From Streptomyces sp. SCL15-4 (GTDB lineage: Bacteria; Actinomycetota; Actinomycetes; Streptomycetales; Streptomycetaceae): a DNA stretch of 64,000 nt. Every line of letters begins with the position of its first letter. Positions within the stretch are counted from its first letter, which is position 1. Below are positions 34,718 through 45,326 of this stretch, piece by piece. The DNA lies in contig NZ_JAOBTQ010000001.1 of NCBI RefSeq assembly GCF_033366695.1, forward strand, positions 4,030,001 to 4,094,000, written 5' to 3'. The translations under genes were made by a program, and so were the position numbers. Below the pieces are notes generated by a model, which saw only the letters and a list, made by a program, of their open reading frames with translations, was not told where the DNA came from and did not search any database.

Positions 34718-35035
34718 ATGCGCTGTGTCATCGCCCGGTACCCGTTCGACCTGACCCGGACCGGGGTGCTGGAATCGATGAAGGGCGTCAAGCCCGAGCT
34801 GGTCACGGGTGCGTCCGTGACCATCGGCCGCCGCCGCTACCCCGTCAAGCAGGTGGGCCGGGTACTCACCCGGCAGGACCCGCGTGACTTCAGCGCCGGC
34901 GAGGTCACCCGGGCCATGGCGCGCCTCGGCTTCACCTGCCACGACGGCCCTCAGGCCGCGGCCGTGAGCGGTCCCACTCCGCTCGAGGCCGCGTCGGCAC
35001 TGCTCGGTGGCGAAACCGGCCCCGTGGCCGTGTGA
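34718..35035 (+). CDS. Conserved protein of the csp/DEAD-box locus
   Basis: A 105-residue protein beginning MRCVIARYPFDLTRTGVLES, then TGASVTIGRRRYPVKQVGRV and SAGEVTRAMARLGFTCHDG. I recall near-identical small proteins next to csp-helicase genes in S. coelicolor (SCO5918 region), function unknown. It ends 32 bases before a perfect 16-bp hairpin that closes the unit. Confidence 0.75.
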   Translation: MRCVIARYPFDLTRTGVLESMKGVKPELVTGASVTIGRRRYPVKQVGRVLTRQDPRDFSAGEVTRAMARLGFTCHDGPQAAAVSGPTPLEAASALLGGETGPVAV

Positions 35036-35066
35036 GGACGGGCGGGAAACCGCTCTAGGGATGATG

Positions 35067-35102
35067 AAGGGGCCCTGCCGGCGTATGCCGGCAGGGCCCC
35101 TT
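35067..35102 (+). terminator. Terminator closing the csp-helicase unit
   Basis: AAGGGGCCCTGCCGGC and GCCGGCAGGGCCCCTT form a perfect 16-bp stem around GTAT, followed by TTCTGC. Confidence 0.9.
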
Positions 35103-35206
35103 CTGCTGTGTCGCCGTCCGCTTGCGAACCGCCGGCCGGGCGGCCGGGCCGGGCCGGGGCGGCGGCTCGGGGCGGGAGCGGACGGCTCAGGGGATCGGCG
35201 GGCGGG

Positions 35207-35580
35207 TCACTGGTCGGAGTAGCTGATGTCGCCCACGGTCCATGCGCTGACGTCCTTGATCGCGACTCGGTACATTCCTCCCGTCTCCGGGATGCCGAGG
35301 CTGCCTTGCAGGATCCGGGCGAGATGGAAGTGCAGATGTGTGGGAGCCTCGCCGCGATCGGCCCGGGGCCCGCGCGGGCCCCGGTGAAGACGTTCGAGAA
35401 CGGGCCGAGACGGTCCGAGTCCTTCAGGACCTCCGCCACCCGCTCCCTCCATACCGCCTCCGGCGCCAGCCGGCCGGTGATGACGGCACCGCCGACGACC
35501 ACGGTCAGCGACATCTGATTGCTTCGCTCGGACTCCACCGCGGCGGAAATGGCGACGAGCAGCTCATCAGGGTTCGACAT
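35207..35580 (-). CDS. GvpU-like accessory gas-vesicle protein, frameshifted
   Basis: ATG 35580 gives NPDELLVAISAAVESERSNQ, then LTVVVGGAVITGRLAPEAVW. One base is missing near 35340, after which HLHFHLARILQGSLGIPETG, then MYRVAIKDVSAWTVGDISY follows. The sequence HLHFHLA...RVxxxxVxAWTxG matches streptomycete proteins annotated GvpU, which in Bacillus affect gas-vesicle clustering. Streptomycetes carry these genes without evident flotation, and no other gvp gene is seen in this window. The rejoined length is about 125 residues. Confidence 0.6.
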
Positions 35581-36141
35581 GACACCAGAGCTTATTCGGC
35601 CCGCCCGCCTCTGAACCTCCCGCGGGGCATGAAGTGACCGCGCGGACGGCCGGACGCGGCCCCCTCCGCCCGCCGTCCGACCGGGCCGGGACAGGCCCCT
35701 CCTCCGCCAGAAGAGTGAAATCTCTTCTTGTCGCAGTAGATTTTTGTCGCTGGTGTGGGTACGCTTTCTCTCGTAGACGAGGTCGAGGAGACCCGCCAGA
35801 CACGAACTGGCGGGTGGCGGCCACAGCGTCCCCGGACGCACGCAGAGGGGCCGCCGACAGCAGTACCAGTTCATTCAGTGGTTGGTCCGGAAAGGAACGG
35901 AGGAGCAGACGCCATCAGGATCGCCCGGCCCGAGAGCACTCGGCCCGGGTACCGCAAGACCCCGGAATGGATGGTGGTCCCCGGTCAAGCAGCTGCGATC
36001 CCCCGCTCCGCCCTGCCGGGCCGGGTAGCGGAAACAGAAGGTCGGCACAGCAGTAGGGCCGACAGATGGTGTTGAATTTCCTTCGGGGCCCTGGTGCCGT
36101 ACGGCACCAGGGCCCCTCGACGCGTTGCACAGCGAGGTGAC
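35581..36141. other. Upstream region of the MerR gene
   Basis: No gene is well supported. An open stretch at 35755-36075 could encode 106 residues (GTLSLVDEVEETRQTRTGGW start) but has no recognised family and poor start context. A TACGCT hexamer at about 35760, preceded by TTGTCGC, is a possible promoter reading toward the MerR gene. The long palindrome at 36085-36116 sits just before that gene. Confidence 0.3.
36085..36116. terminator. Perfect 32-base palindrome before the MerR gene
   Basis: GGGGCCCTGGTGCCGT is followed directly by ACGGCACCAGGGCCCC, a perfect 16-bp inverted repeat with no spacer, 25 bases before ATG 36142. It may end a leader transcript, act as an attenuator, or be an operator for the MerR protein. 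Confidence 0.6.
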
Positions 36142-36486
36142 ATGACATCGGACAACCCTCTGAATGATCGTCTGGACGACGACGACTACCCCGCGTACAC
36201 CATGGGCAGGGCAGCCGAGATGCTCGGCACCACCCCGGCCTTCCTCCGGGCCATCGGTGAGGCCCGGCTGATCACTCCGCTCCGCTCGGAGGGAGGACAT
36301 CGCCGGTACTCCCGCTACCAACTGCGGATCGCCGCTCGCGCTCGCGAGCTCGTCGACAGAGGGACCCCGATCGAGGCCGCGTGCCGCATCGTCATCCTCG
36401 AGGACCAGCTGGAGGAGGCACAGCGCATCAACGCCGAGTACCGCCGTGCCGCCAGCGGATCGGCGGGCGGCCCCGGCGCCGGCTGA
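36142..36486 (+). CDS. MerR-family regulator
   Basis: A 114-residue protein with the MerR HTH: YTMGRAAEMLGTTPAFLRAI, then GEARLITPLRSEGGHRRYSR and LRIAARARELVDRGTPIEAA. A coiled tail of about 25 residues follows (IVILEDQLEEAQRINAEYRR). It lacks a ligand-binding extension, like HspR and the small regulators of that group. GAGGTGAC precedes ATG 36142. It probably binds the palindrome or promoter upstream of itself. Confidence 0.88.
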   Translation: MTSDNPLNDRLDDDDYPAYTMGRAAEMLGTTPAFLRAIGEARLITPLRSEGGHRRYSRYQLRIAARARELVDRGTPIEAACRIVILEDQLEEAQRINAEYRRAASGSAGGPGAG

Positions 36487-36621
36487 CCACGCGGGCACGG
36501 GCCCGTCCGAGGACCGCGCGCGGACAGCAGGGGAACGCCCGCCTGTCCTGTGCGGGCCGGCCGTGCTCCGCGGCGACCGCGGACCGGACCGGGCAGGCGG
36601 CCACGGCGGGACCGGCTCCCG

Positions 36622-37562
36622 TCACGCGGAGGAAGGACCGTAGGCCGCCGTGAGGAGGGACGGCAGGGCGGCGGGGTCGGGTTCGTAGGTCTGGGGACCC
36701 ACCGCGGCCAGGGCCAGGGACGCCAGGACCGAGCCCGTGCGGGCGGCGTCGGATGCGGGCCGGCCGGCCGCCAGGGCGGCGAGGTAGCCCGCGCGGAACG
36801 CGTCGCCGACGCCCGTCGGATCGGTGACCTCGGTCACCGGGGCCGCGGCCACCTCCACCGGGGGCTCCCCGGCGCGGTCGATACGGCTGCCCTTCGCGCC
36901 GAGCGTGGTCACCACGTGCCGACCCGGTCCAGGACCTCCTCCCGGGTCCAGCCGGTCTTCCGCAGCAGCAGTCCGTGTTCGTACTCGTTGGTGAACAGGT
37001 GGTCGGCGCCGTCGACCAGTGCGCGGATGCCGTGGCCGTCCAGCCGGGCCAGCTGCTGGGACGGGTCGGCCATGAAACGGACGCCCATCGTCCGGCAGGC
37101 GCGGGTGTGGCGCAGCATGGCCGCCGGGTCGTCCGCGCCGATCAGTACGAGGTCCGCGTCTGCGGCGACCTGGGTGAGGTCGATGCGCGACGCCTCCGTC
37201 ATCGCGCCCGGGTAGAAGGACGCGATCTGGTTGCCGTCCGGGTCCGTGGTGCACAGGAAGCGGGCCGTGTGACGGGTGGCGGAGACGAGGACGGCGCCGG
37301 TGTCCACGCCCAGCGCCGACAGCCGGGCGCCGTACTCCGCGAAGTCGGCGCCGACCGCCCCCACCAGCAGCGGGCGGTGTCCCAGCCGGGCCAGCCCGTA
37401 GCCGATGTTGGCGGCGACCCCGCCCTGGCGGATCTCCAGCGTGTCCACCAGGAACGACAGCGACACCCGGTCCAGCCGGTCGGCCAGCAGCTGGTCGGTG
37501 ATGCGGGCCGGGAACGTCATCAGGTGGTCGGTGGCGATGGAGCCGGTGACGGCGATGCGCAT
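36622..37562 (-). CDS. PfkB-family (adenosine/ribokinase-type) kinase, frameshifted
   Basis: ATG 37562 opens with RIAVTGSIATDHLMTFPARI. Sugar-kinase motifs include GGVAANIGYGLARLG and LFTNEYEHGLLLRKTGW. One base is lost near 36918; the frame then reads HVVTTLGAKGSRID and VTEVTDPTGVGDAFRAGYLA, whose DPTGVGDAF holds the catalytic Asp and anion hole. The rejoined length is about 313 residues. Following a SAM synthetase gene by one base, it is best explained as an adenosine kinase that removes adenosine from S-adenosylhomocysteine turnover, driving methyl transfer. Confidence 0.82.
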
Positions 37563-37563
37563 C

Positions 37564-38726
<1,163 letters not shown>

Positions 38727-38769
38727 GGTTCGGGCGTCTCCTTACCCGGGGAAGGGGCGGCGGGGCACC

Positions 38770-38808
38770 GGCCCCGCACCGCCGCGCGAGCGGCGGCGGT
38801 GCGGGGCC
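38770..38808 (-). terminator. Terminator between the ABM gene and metK
   Basis: GGCCCCGCACCGCCGC pairs perfectly with GCGGCGGTGCGGGGCC (16 bp, 7-base loop). It suggests the metK-kinase pair can be transcribed from its own promoter as well as by read-through. Confidence 0.75.
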
Positions 38809-38825
38809 GACGAGCGGTGCGGAGA

Positions 38826-39158
38826 TCAGCTCTCCGGGTGGTGGACGGCGAACACCGTGTACGCGTGCGGGTCGGGCTGGGCCAGCGCGGCGGCCCGGTC
38901 CCGGTACACCTGCACGTCCGGGTCGCCCATGGTGGCCTTGATGTCGGCCTTGCTGCGCCACTGCGCGTAGTAGACCAGGCGCTTGCCGTCCAGGCTGGTC
39001 AGGATGTTCACGGAGATGCAGCCGGGCCGGTGCCGGATGAACTTCTCGGCGCCCTCGCCGAGCACCTCGGCCAGCTCCTGCTGCTTCTCCGGTTCCACAT
39101 GGAAGACGTTGATCATGGCGTAGGTGCCGTCGTTCTCACGGATCACGGTCTCTGACAC
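38826..39158 (-). CDS. Antibiotic-biosynthesis-monooxygenase (ABM) domain protein
   Basis: A 110-residue dimeric-barrel protein: [20 protein letters not shown], then [20 protein letters not shown] and [13 protein letters not shown]. These are the standard ABM strands, with W-x-S at the end of the third. Members are cofactor-free oxygenases or folded cyclase-like helpers of aromatic polyketide paths, or heme-degrading relatives. GTG 39158 has AAAGGAA 8 bases upstream; the upstream ATG codons at 39185 and 39176 do not. It lies in the aromatic biosynthetic cluster. Confidence 0.82.
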   Translation of the reverse strand: MSETVIRENDGTYAMINVFHVEPEKQQELAEVLGEGAEKFIRHRPGCISVNILTSLDGKRLVYYAQWRSKADIKATMGDPDVQVYRDRAAALAQPDPHAYTVFAVHHPES

Positions 39159-39201
39159 GACAGGGGTTCCTTTCATCGTCGGCATGGCGGTGGTACGTGG
39201 A

Positions 39202-40455
39202 TCAGGCGGCCGGGGCCGCCCAGGCGCGGGCCACCTCCAGCGCCTGCTCGGGGTTGAGCCGGGGGTCGCACAGGGTGGCGGGCGCGTCCCCGGCCGGTCG
39301 GGCGCCGAGTTCGGCCGGATCCGTCCGGACGCACTCGGCGACGTCGTACGGAGTGGTCTCCAGGTGCAGGCCCGCGGGCGTGCCGCCGGCCTCGGCGACC
39401 ACCTCCAGGAAGGCGCGGACCTCCTCCACCACCGTCCGCACCACCCGGACCTTGGCCCCGGACGGCGCCTTGACGGTGTTGCCGTGCATCGGGTCGCACA
39501 GCCACGCCACCCGGTGCCCGGCCTCGCGGACGGCGCCGACCAGCGGCGGCAGCGCGGTGCGCAGCGCCGGCGCGCCCATCCGGGAGATCAGGGTCAGCCG
39601 GCCCGGCTCGCGGTCCGGGTCCAGCCGGGCGCACAGGGCGAGCAGGTCCGCCGGGCGGGTCGCCGGGCCGACCTTGCACGCGACCGGGTTGGTGACCTGC
39701 GCCAGCATCCGGGCGTGCGGGCCGTCCGGGTGCCGGGTGCGTTCGCCGATCCACGGCAGATGGGTGGAGGCCAGCAGGACGTGGCCGGCCGTGGTGCGCC
39801 GCAGCAGCGGCAGCTCGTAGTCGAGGACGAGCGCCTCGTGGCTGGTCCACACCGGGGCGCCGGTGGGCAGCGCCCAGTCACTGGTGCGCTGGCGCAGATA
39901 CGTCACGGCGCGATGGGCGGCGTAGTAGCAGTCCAGCATGCGGCGCGGGTCCGCGCGGCGGGCCGCCGGTGTCGGTTCCGGCGCGTTGACCAAGTGGCCG
40001 CGGTAGACCGGCAGTTCGCGCCCGTCGACCATTTCGGTGGGCGCGCTGCGCGGCTTGGCGAACTGCCCGGCGATCCGGCCGATGCGCACCACCGGCCGGC
40101 CGGTGCCCGCCAGCATCACCCCGGCCAGCGCGTCCAGCAGGCCCGCCTTGCGCAGGACCGCCGACGGGGTGCACTCGGCGGGGTCCTCCGCGCAGTCGCC
40201 GGCCTGGATCACCAGGTAGTGTCCGGCCGCCGCCTCGGCCAGCAGGGTCCGCAGCAGGCGCACCTCCTCCCCGGTCACCAGGCCCGGCAGCTGGGCGAGT
40301 TCGGCGCGGGCCGCCGCGGCCTGGACGGGGTCGTGCCAGGCGGGCTGCTGCGGGGCCGCGCCGAGGTCGCGGGGGAAGTCCTCGTCGAGATCGTCCAGGG
40401 GCACCTCGACGGCGAGCGGATGCAGCGGATATCCGGGGCGCGTGAGCCCGGTCAC
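39202..40455 (-). CDS. Class II DAHP synthase
   Basis: A 417-residue class II (plant/PhzC-type) 3-deoxy-D-arabino-heptulosonate 7-phosphate synthase, the entry step of the shikimate pathway. Landmarks are LVIQAGDCAEDPAEC (metal and substrate Cys), RIGRIAGQFAKPRS, HEALVLDYELPL, and WLCDPMHGNTVKAPSG with the metal-binding His and PEP-binding residues. GTG 40455 has AGGAGG 7 bases upstream. A copy next to secondary-metabolite genes usually serves to raise flux to chorismate-derived precursors. Confidence 0.93.
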   Translation of the reverse strand: MTGLTRPGYPLHPLAVEVPLDDLDEDFPRDLGAAPQQPAWHDPVQAAAARAELAQLPGLVTGEEVRLLRTLLAEAAAGHYLVIQAGDCAEDPAECTPSAVLRKAGLLDALAGVMLAGTGRPVVRIGRIAGQFAKPRSAPTEMVDGRELPVYRGHLVNAPEPTPAARRADPRRMLDCYYAAHRAVTYLRQRTSDWALPTGAPVWTSHEALVLDYELPLLRRTTAGHVLLASTHLPWIGERTRHPDGPHARMLAQVTNPVACKVGPATRPADLLALCARLDPDREPGRLTLISRMGAPALRTALPPLVGAVREAGHRVAWLCDPMHGNTVKAPSGAKVRVVRTVVEEVRAFLEVVAEAGGTPAGLHLETTPYDVAECVRTDPAELGARPAGDAPATLCDPRLNPEQALEVARAWAAPAA

Positions 40456-40507
40456 GGTCGTCCTCCTGGGGTCGGCGCGATCGCGTACGGCGCGGTGGCG
40501 GGTGCCA

Positions 40508-41200
40508 TCAGAACGGCGACTCGTCGGCGGGCAGCCGGCGCGCAAGCGTCAGTCCGTCGGCGACCGGCAGCAGGACCAGTTCGACGCGCTCGTCCTTGCG
40601 GGCGTGCTCGTTGAAGGCGTGGACGGCGGCGGCCTTGACCCCGGGGAACTCGTCGATCACCTGGCCGCTGAACAGGGTGTTGTCGACGAGGATCAGGCCG
40701 CCCGGCCGCATCCGGGGGACCAGCTCCTCCCAGTAGTCGATGTAGCCGGGCTTGTCGGCGTCGATGAAGGCGAGGTCCAGGTGCGGCTCGGCGGGCAGGG
40801 CGCGCAGGGTCGACACGGCCGGGCCGAGGCGCAGCTCGATGCGGTCGGCGACACCGGCCCGGGTCCAGAACTCGCGGGCCAGCTCGGTCCATTCGGCGGA
40901 GACGTCACAGGTGATCAGGGAGCCGCCGGGGGCCAGGCCGCGGGCCAGGCAGAGCGAGGACGAGCCGGTGAAGGTCCCGACCTCGACGACGGTGCGGGCG
41001 CCGAGCAGCCGCACCAGGAAGGTCAGCAGGGCGGCCTCCTCCGGGGCGACCACCATGTGCGCCTGGTCCGGGATCGCCTCCCGGGTCCGCTCCGCCAGCT
41101 CCGCCAGCAGCGGGTCGGGAATCATCCTGCCCTGGGTCAGCAGGTAGTCGTGGAGTTCGGGCGTGAGCGCGATGTTCCTGAGCGTTTCGTTCCGCAGCAC
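40508..41200 (-). CDS. SAM-dependent O-methyltransferase (CCoAOMT type)
   Basis: A 230-residue class I methyltransferase of the caffeoyl-CoA/catechol type: VVEVGTFTGSSSLCLARGL (SAM site), LAFIDADKPGYIDYWE (metal-binding Asp), then LILVDNTLFSGQV (second metal Asp-Asn). It should methylate a vicinal diol of an aromatic compound using Mg2+. The next gene starts 53 bases downstream (DAHP synthase), and metK and the kinase follow in the same direction, so SAM supply and by-product removal are encoded alongside. Confidence 0.92.
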   Translation of the reverse strand: MLRNETLRNIALTPELHDYLLTQGRMIPDPLLAELAERTREAIPDQAHMVVAPEEAALLTFLVRLLGARTVVEVGTFTGSSSLCLARGLAPGGSLITCDVSAEWTELAREFWTRAGVADRIELRLGPAVSTLRALPAEPHLDLAFIDADKPGYIDYWEELVPRMRPGGLILVDNTLFSGQVIDEFPGVKAAAVHAFNEHARKDERVELVLLPVADGLTLARRLPADESPF

Positions 41201-41282
41201 GGGTACTCCCGGTGGTCTAGGGGATGGGTGCGCAGGGTGGGGCGACAGGGCACGCGGGGCCGGCGGCCCCGTGGGTCCCGGC

Positions 41283-42095
41283 TCAGGCGTCCGGGTGGTC
41301 CGGGGCGGCCGGCCACGCCTCGTAGGCGCGGCGGACCGCCTCGGCCGGGCGGGGCAGGCCGGCGACGGCGGCGCGCAGGTCGCCGGCGCAGTGCAGCTCG
41401 AAGCGGCGCCGGCGGGCGGGACGCCGGTGGTCGCGCACGAAGTACGTCACGGTCGATCCCTGCGGGCCGCCCTCGTGCGGGTTGTGGCCGCCGCCCTCCC
41501 ACAGCAGTCCCGCCTCGGTGTGCCAGGCGGTGACGACGAGCCGGCCCAGCAGGGGCGCGGAGGGACGGTCGACGACGAACGCGGTGTGGTTCTCGAAGCC
41601 GTACGCCGACTCCGCCGCCGCCACGCGCTCGTCGAACCCCTCGCTGTCGCGCGGGAAGAGGAAGACCTCGACGGCCGCGTGGCGCCGCCCGTCCGGCAGC
41701 CGGAGCCGCAGGCGGGTGATGTGGACCTCGCAGCGCGCCGGGTCCAGCCGGTGGCGCGTGCTGAGCCGGGCCCGCACCACGGTGCTGGGCACGGTGGGAA
41801 GCGGCGCCAGTCCCCTCTCCTCGAGGTGGCGCAGGCCCGCCTCGAGGGTCACGGGAAACAACAGGACGGCGCAGTGGTCGAACGTGCACTCCCGTTCGGT
41901 CAGCGCGGCCGCCGTGCCGTCCGGCCGCAGCGGTGCGAGAAGTTCGGACGCCGGCGCGGTACTGGCGTGCCGGGCGTCTCGGATCGCCTCGTCCAGGCGG
42001 CGCAGGTCTGCCGCGCGGAACGCGCCGTCGGCGGCCGGGTCGGCGGCCTGCCGGAATGGCGAATGGGTGGTGCCGGAGGATTGAACGAAGGCCAT
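41283..42095 (-). CDS. Hypothetical protein of the aromatic cluster
   Basis: A 270-residue protein with AGGAGG before ATG 42095. It has FDHCAVLLFPVTLEAGLRHL, then VHITRLRLRLPDGRRHAAVE and AVEVFLFPRDSEGFDERVAA, and GHNPHEGGPQGSTVTYFVRD with three His in the C-terminal half. It is likely cytoplasmic and may bind metal, but I recognise no family. First gene of the minus-strand operon with the O-methyltransferase, it is a good candidate for a new enzyme of this pathway. Confidence 0.6.
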   Translation of the reverse strand: MAFVQSSGTTHSPFRQAADPAADGAFRAADLRRLDEAIRDARHASTAPASELLAPLRPDGTAAALTERECTFDHCAVLLFPVTLEAGLRHLEERGLAPLPTVPSTVVRARLSTRHRLDPARCEVHITRLRLRLPDGRRHAAVEVFLFPRDSEGFDERVAAAESAYGFENHTAFVVDRPSAPLLGRLVVTAWHTEAGLLWEGGGHNPHEGGPQGSTVTYFVRDHRRPARRRRFELHCAGDLRAAVAGLPRPAEAVRRAYEAWPAAPDHPDA

Positions 42096-42605
42096 TGATA
42101 CCTCCTGCCTCAGGGCCGCCGGAATTCTGTGCAGCTCTTCGGTTTCCGGGCAAGAGCGATCTGACGGCGCGGAGTTCGGAGAAGGGGCCCAACGCGGGTT
42201 ACCGGCGCGTAGCAACGCCGCGACCAGCGAAAACGCGATGATTCGGTCTTATAGATGACCCATATCGGGGGTGGCGATCGATCCGGGTGAGGCTTTTTCC
42301 GGACTCTCCTGAAAGCGGAACACGTGCATTCCTTATTGATGTTTCCTATCGTCGGGGAAACCCGGGTTCGCCGCTCCCGATGGAAGCCATCGGCGGTGCC
42401 GAACCACACCGCTGGGCCTACGACGGCACACCCTGGGCGACCGCGGAGGTCTTCGCTCTTCATTGGGCTTTCTTATCGAGTCCGCACGCCCGTACGAGAT
42501 CGGAATTCCTTATCGGGCGAAGCTGGACGAGGCGATCGGGCGCCCCGCAGAATCCCCTCTCGCAAGGCAGCACCTGTTTCGTTCTGCCGCAACGGAGGTT
42601 TCCTC

Positions 42606-44261
42606 GTGAACGCTCCACCCACGGATTTCCCTGCTCCGCCCGGCACCTTCACCGACGCCCTGGTCCGCGCGGCCGAACGCCGCTCCGCCCCCGCCGTGTG
42701 GGACGGCGACCGCCGGTGGACCTGGCGGGACCTGCTGCACCAGTCCGAACGCACCGCGGCGGCCCTGCACCGGCACGGGCTCGCGGCCGGCGAGGTGCTG
42801 GCGGCCCAACTGCCCAACTCCTGGGAGCTGGTGGTGCTGCACGCGGCCACCGCCCGGCTCGGCGTGCTGTTGCTGCCCCTGCACTCCGCCTACGGCACCC
42901 GCGAGACCCGGGCGCTGATCGAGCAGTCCGGCGCGGTCGCGCTGGTGGCCGCCACCGGCCGGCGCGGGCACGACCGCCTCCACGAGATCCGCGCCCTGCG
43001 CGAGGACTGCTCCGGGCTGCGGCACGTCTGGGTGTCCGCCGCCACCGGCACCGGCGACACCGGCGGGCTGCCGGACCTGGCCCGCCTGCTCGACCCGGCA
43101 CCGGACCCGGCCGCCGTCCGGCTGCCTCCCCCGCCCGCCGATCCCGCGGCCCCCCTGGTGCTGCTGGCGTCCTCCGGGACGACCTCCCAGCGGCCGAAGC
43201 TGTGCGTCCACAGCCACGGCGGACTCCTCGGCAACGCCGCGGCCGTGGCGGCGGACGGCGGATTCGGCGCGCGGGACACCGTCGTCTCCGCGAGCCCGCT
43301 CAGCCACGCCTTCGGGCTGCTCTCGGTGCACCTCGCCCTGGTCACCGGCGCATCGGTGGGCCTGTTCGGCGCCTGGGAACCCCGCGCCTTCGCCGCCGCC
43401 CTGCGCGGCTGCGGCGCCACCGCCGCCTTCGCCGTGCCCGCCCAGCTGCGCGACCTGCTCGCGCTGCCGGCCGACGGCTCGCCGGCCGCCCCGCCCACGC
43501 TGCGCGAGGTGCGCACCGGCGGCGCCCCCGTGCCCCGCGAACTGGCCGACGCCGTACGGCGCGTGCTCGGCGCCCGGCTCATCGTGCAGTGGGGGATGAC
43601 GGAGATCGGCGCCGGTACGTACACCCGGCCCGGCGACCCGCCCGAGGCGACCGGCACCATCGGCCGGCCCGCCCTCGGCGCGGCGGTACGCGTCCGCCGC
43701 GACGACCGTCCGGCCGCGCCCGGCGAGACCGGTGAGCTGCAGTACCGCAGCCCCTGGATGTTCTCCGGCTACCACCGCGCCCCCGAGCCGACCCGGGCCG
43801 CGTTCACCCCGGACGGCTGGCTGCGCACCGGCGACCTGGCCGAGCTGCGGCCGGACGGCTCGGTCGTCTACCGCGGCCGCGCCGACGAGCTGATCAACAG
43901 AGGCGGGCTGAAGTTCAGCGCGCTGGAGGTGGAGGAACTCCTCGACGACCTGCCGCAGCTGGCCCAGCACGCCGTCGTCGCCCGCCCCGACCCCCGCCTC
44001 GGCCAGCGTTCCTGCCTGGTCGTCGCGTTGCGCGAGGGCACCCGCCTCACCCTGGAGGACGTCACCGGGCACCTGGCCGGCAAGGGCCTGGCCACCTACA
44101 AACTCCCCGAACAGCTGGTCGTCGTGGACCGGCTGCCCACCACCGTGACCGGCAAGATCGCCCGCGCCCGGCTGCGCACCATCGCGCTGCCCCCGCTGCC
44201 CCCGCGGCGGCCCCGGCGCACCCCGGTGGCGCCCGCGAGCCGTACGGAGGCGGGAACGTGA
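42606..44261 (+). CDS. Acyl-AMP ligase (ANL superfamily)
   Basis: A 551-residue adenylate-forming enzyme. Core motifs: LLASSGTTSQRPKLCVHSHG (A3), VQWGMTEIGAGTY (A5), DGWLRTGDLAELRPDG (A7), RADELINRGGLKFSALEVEE (A8) and TVTGKIARARL (A10 Lys). The overall layout is closest to 2,3-dihydroxybenzoate- or cinnamate-type ligases that activate aromatic acids. GTG 42606 has GGAGG 8 bases upstream. No carrier-protein gene lies nearby, so the adenylate may be passed to CoA, an amine, or an unseen carrier. Confidence 0.88.
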   Translation: MNAPPTDFPAPPGTFTDALVRAAERRSAPAVWDGDRRWTWRDLLHQSERTAAALHRHGLAAGEVLAAQLPNSWELVVLHAATARLGVLLLPLHSAYGTRETRALIEQSGAVALVAATGRRGHDRLHEIRALREDCSGLRHVWVSAATGTGDTGGLPDLARLLDPAPDPAAVRLPPPPADPAAPLVLLASSGTTSQRPKLCVHSHGGLLGNAAAVAADGGFGARDTVVSASPLSHAFGLLSVHLALVTGASVGLFGAWEPRAFAAALRGCGATAAFAVPAQLRDLLALPADGSPAAPPTLREVRTGGAPVPRELADAVRRVLGARLIVQWGMTEIGAGTYTRPGDPPEATGTIGRPALGAAVRVRRDDRPAAPGETGELQYRSPWMFSGYHRAPEPTRAAFTPDGWLRTGDLAELRPDGSVVYRGRADELINRGGLKFSALEVEELLDDLPQLAQHAVVARPDPRLGQRSCLVVALREGTRLTLEDVTGHLAGKGLATYKLPEQLVVVDRLPTTVTGKIARARLRTIALPPLPPRRPRRTPVAPASRTEAGT

Positions 44262-44281
44262 CCGGCGGCGCGCGGCCCGCG

Positions 44282-45156
44282 TCAGCCGGCCAGCTGCCCG
44301 CGCAGCACCGTCTGGAGACCGACCAGGTTGGGGTTGGCCGAGTTGCGGTCCAGCCACGTCATCGTGACCGCCGTACGCAACCGGGCGTCCTCCACCTCGA
44401 TCACCGCGACCTCGCGCCGGTCCGCCTGGGCCCGCACCGCGACGTGCGGCAGCAGGGCGCACCCCATTCCCGCGGCCACGCACGCGCCGAGGGTGCCGAT
44501 GCTCGACACCTCGGCGACCGGTTCCTTGGCGGCCGCGCCGGAGAACGCGCCGTCGTACATCTCCCGGAAGCCGCAGCCCCGTTCGGTGGCCAGAAACGGT
44601 TCCTTGACAAGCTCGGCGAGCGGTGCCCGCCCGCGCTCGGCCAGTGGATGGTCCGGCGGGGCGATCACCACGAGCGGCTCCTCGGCCAGTGTCTCGGCCA
44701 GCAGCCCCGCCTCCGGCGGCGGAGCGCCGAAGGTCAGGCAGACGTCCACGTCGCCGCGGCGCACCGCTTTGTACAGCTCCCCCGGTTGCCCTGCGTCACC
44801 CGGACCCGCGCCTCCGGATACAGCGCGCGGTACCGCGAGAGCACCGCCGGCAGCAGATGCAGGCCCACCGTCTCCAGCGCGCCCACCGCCACCTCCGCGC
44901 CGGGCCGGGACACCGCCCAGCGTGCCTCCTCCAGCAGCTTGAGGATCCGCTCGGTGTACTCCGACAGCGCCACGCCCTGCGGGGTCAGCCGCACGCGCCG
45001 CTGGGAACGGTCGAGCAGGTCCACGCCCAGCTCGCGTTCCAGTGCCTGGATCTGATCACTGACGCTTGACTGCGCGTAATGCAGTTCCCTGGCCGCCTGG
45101 GTGACGCTGAGCGTCCGGGCGACCGTCTCGAACGTCCGAAGATGCCGTAGCTCCAC
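44282..45156 (-). CDS. LysR-family regulator, frameshifted
   Basis: GTG 45156 (GGGGGAA upstream) opens ELRHLRTFETVARTLSVTQA, then a LysR HTH (ARELHYAQSSVSDQIQALER). After GALETVGLHLLPAVLSRYRA, one G is missing near 44785, and the frame continues VRRGDVDVCLTFGAPPPEAG with the substrate domain. The rejoined length is about 291 residues. It is divergent from the MFS exporter gene and most likely controls it, the divergent layout being the rule for LysR regulators. Confidence 0.86.
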
Positions 45157-45326
45157 GTCGTGGTTCCCCCTAGATCGACCCATCGGCTCAACCGATGTTA
45201 CCCATAGGGCATTCCCGTCGTCACCAGCGGCAATTCGCCTTTCCAGTCCGCTTGAATGGTTTGTGCCGCCCCCGCAACTTCCTCTTCTATGGCGGTAATT
45301 CACGCAATCGAACGAAGGAGAATTAC

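Noticed and set aside
32621..34942. A 773-residue minus-strand open frame
   Set aside because: It lies wholly opposite the DEAD-box helicase and its neighbours, has no recognised domain, and owes its length to GC-rich codon positions.
35755..36075. A 106-residue protein gene before the MerR gene
   Set aside because: Weak start context, no family and an unusual composition; kept only as part of a regulatory stretch.
38727..38825. A SAM riboswitch before metK
   Set aside because: The region is short and occupied by a plain terminator hairpin; no multi-helix aptamer pattern is visible.
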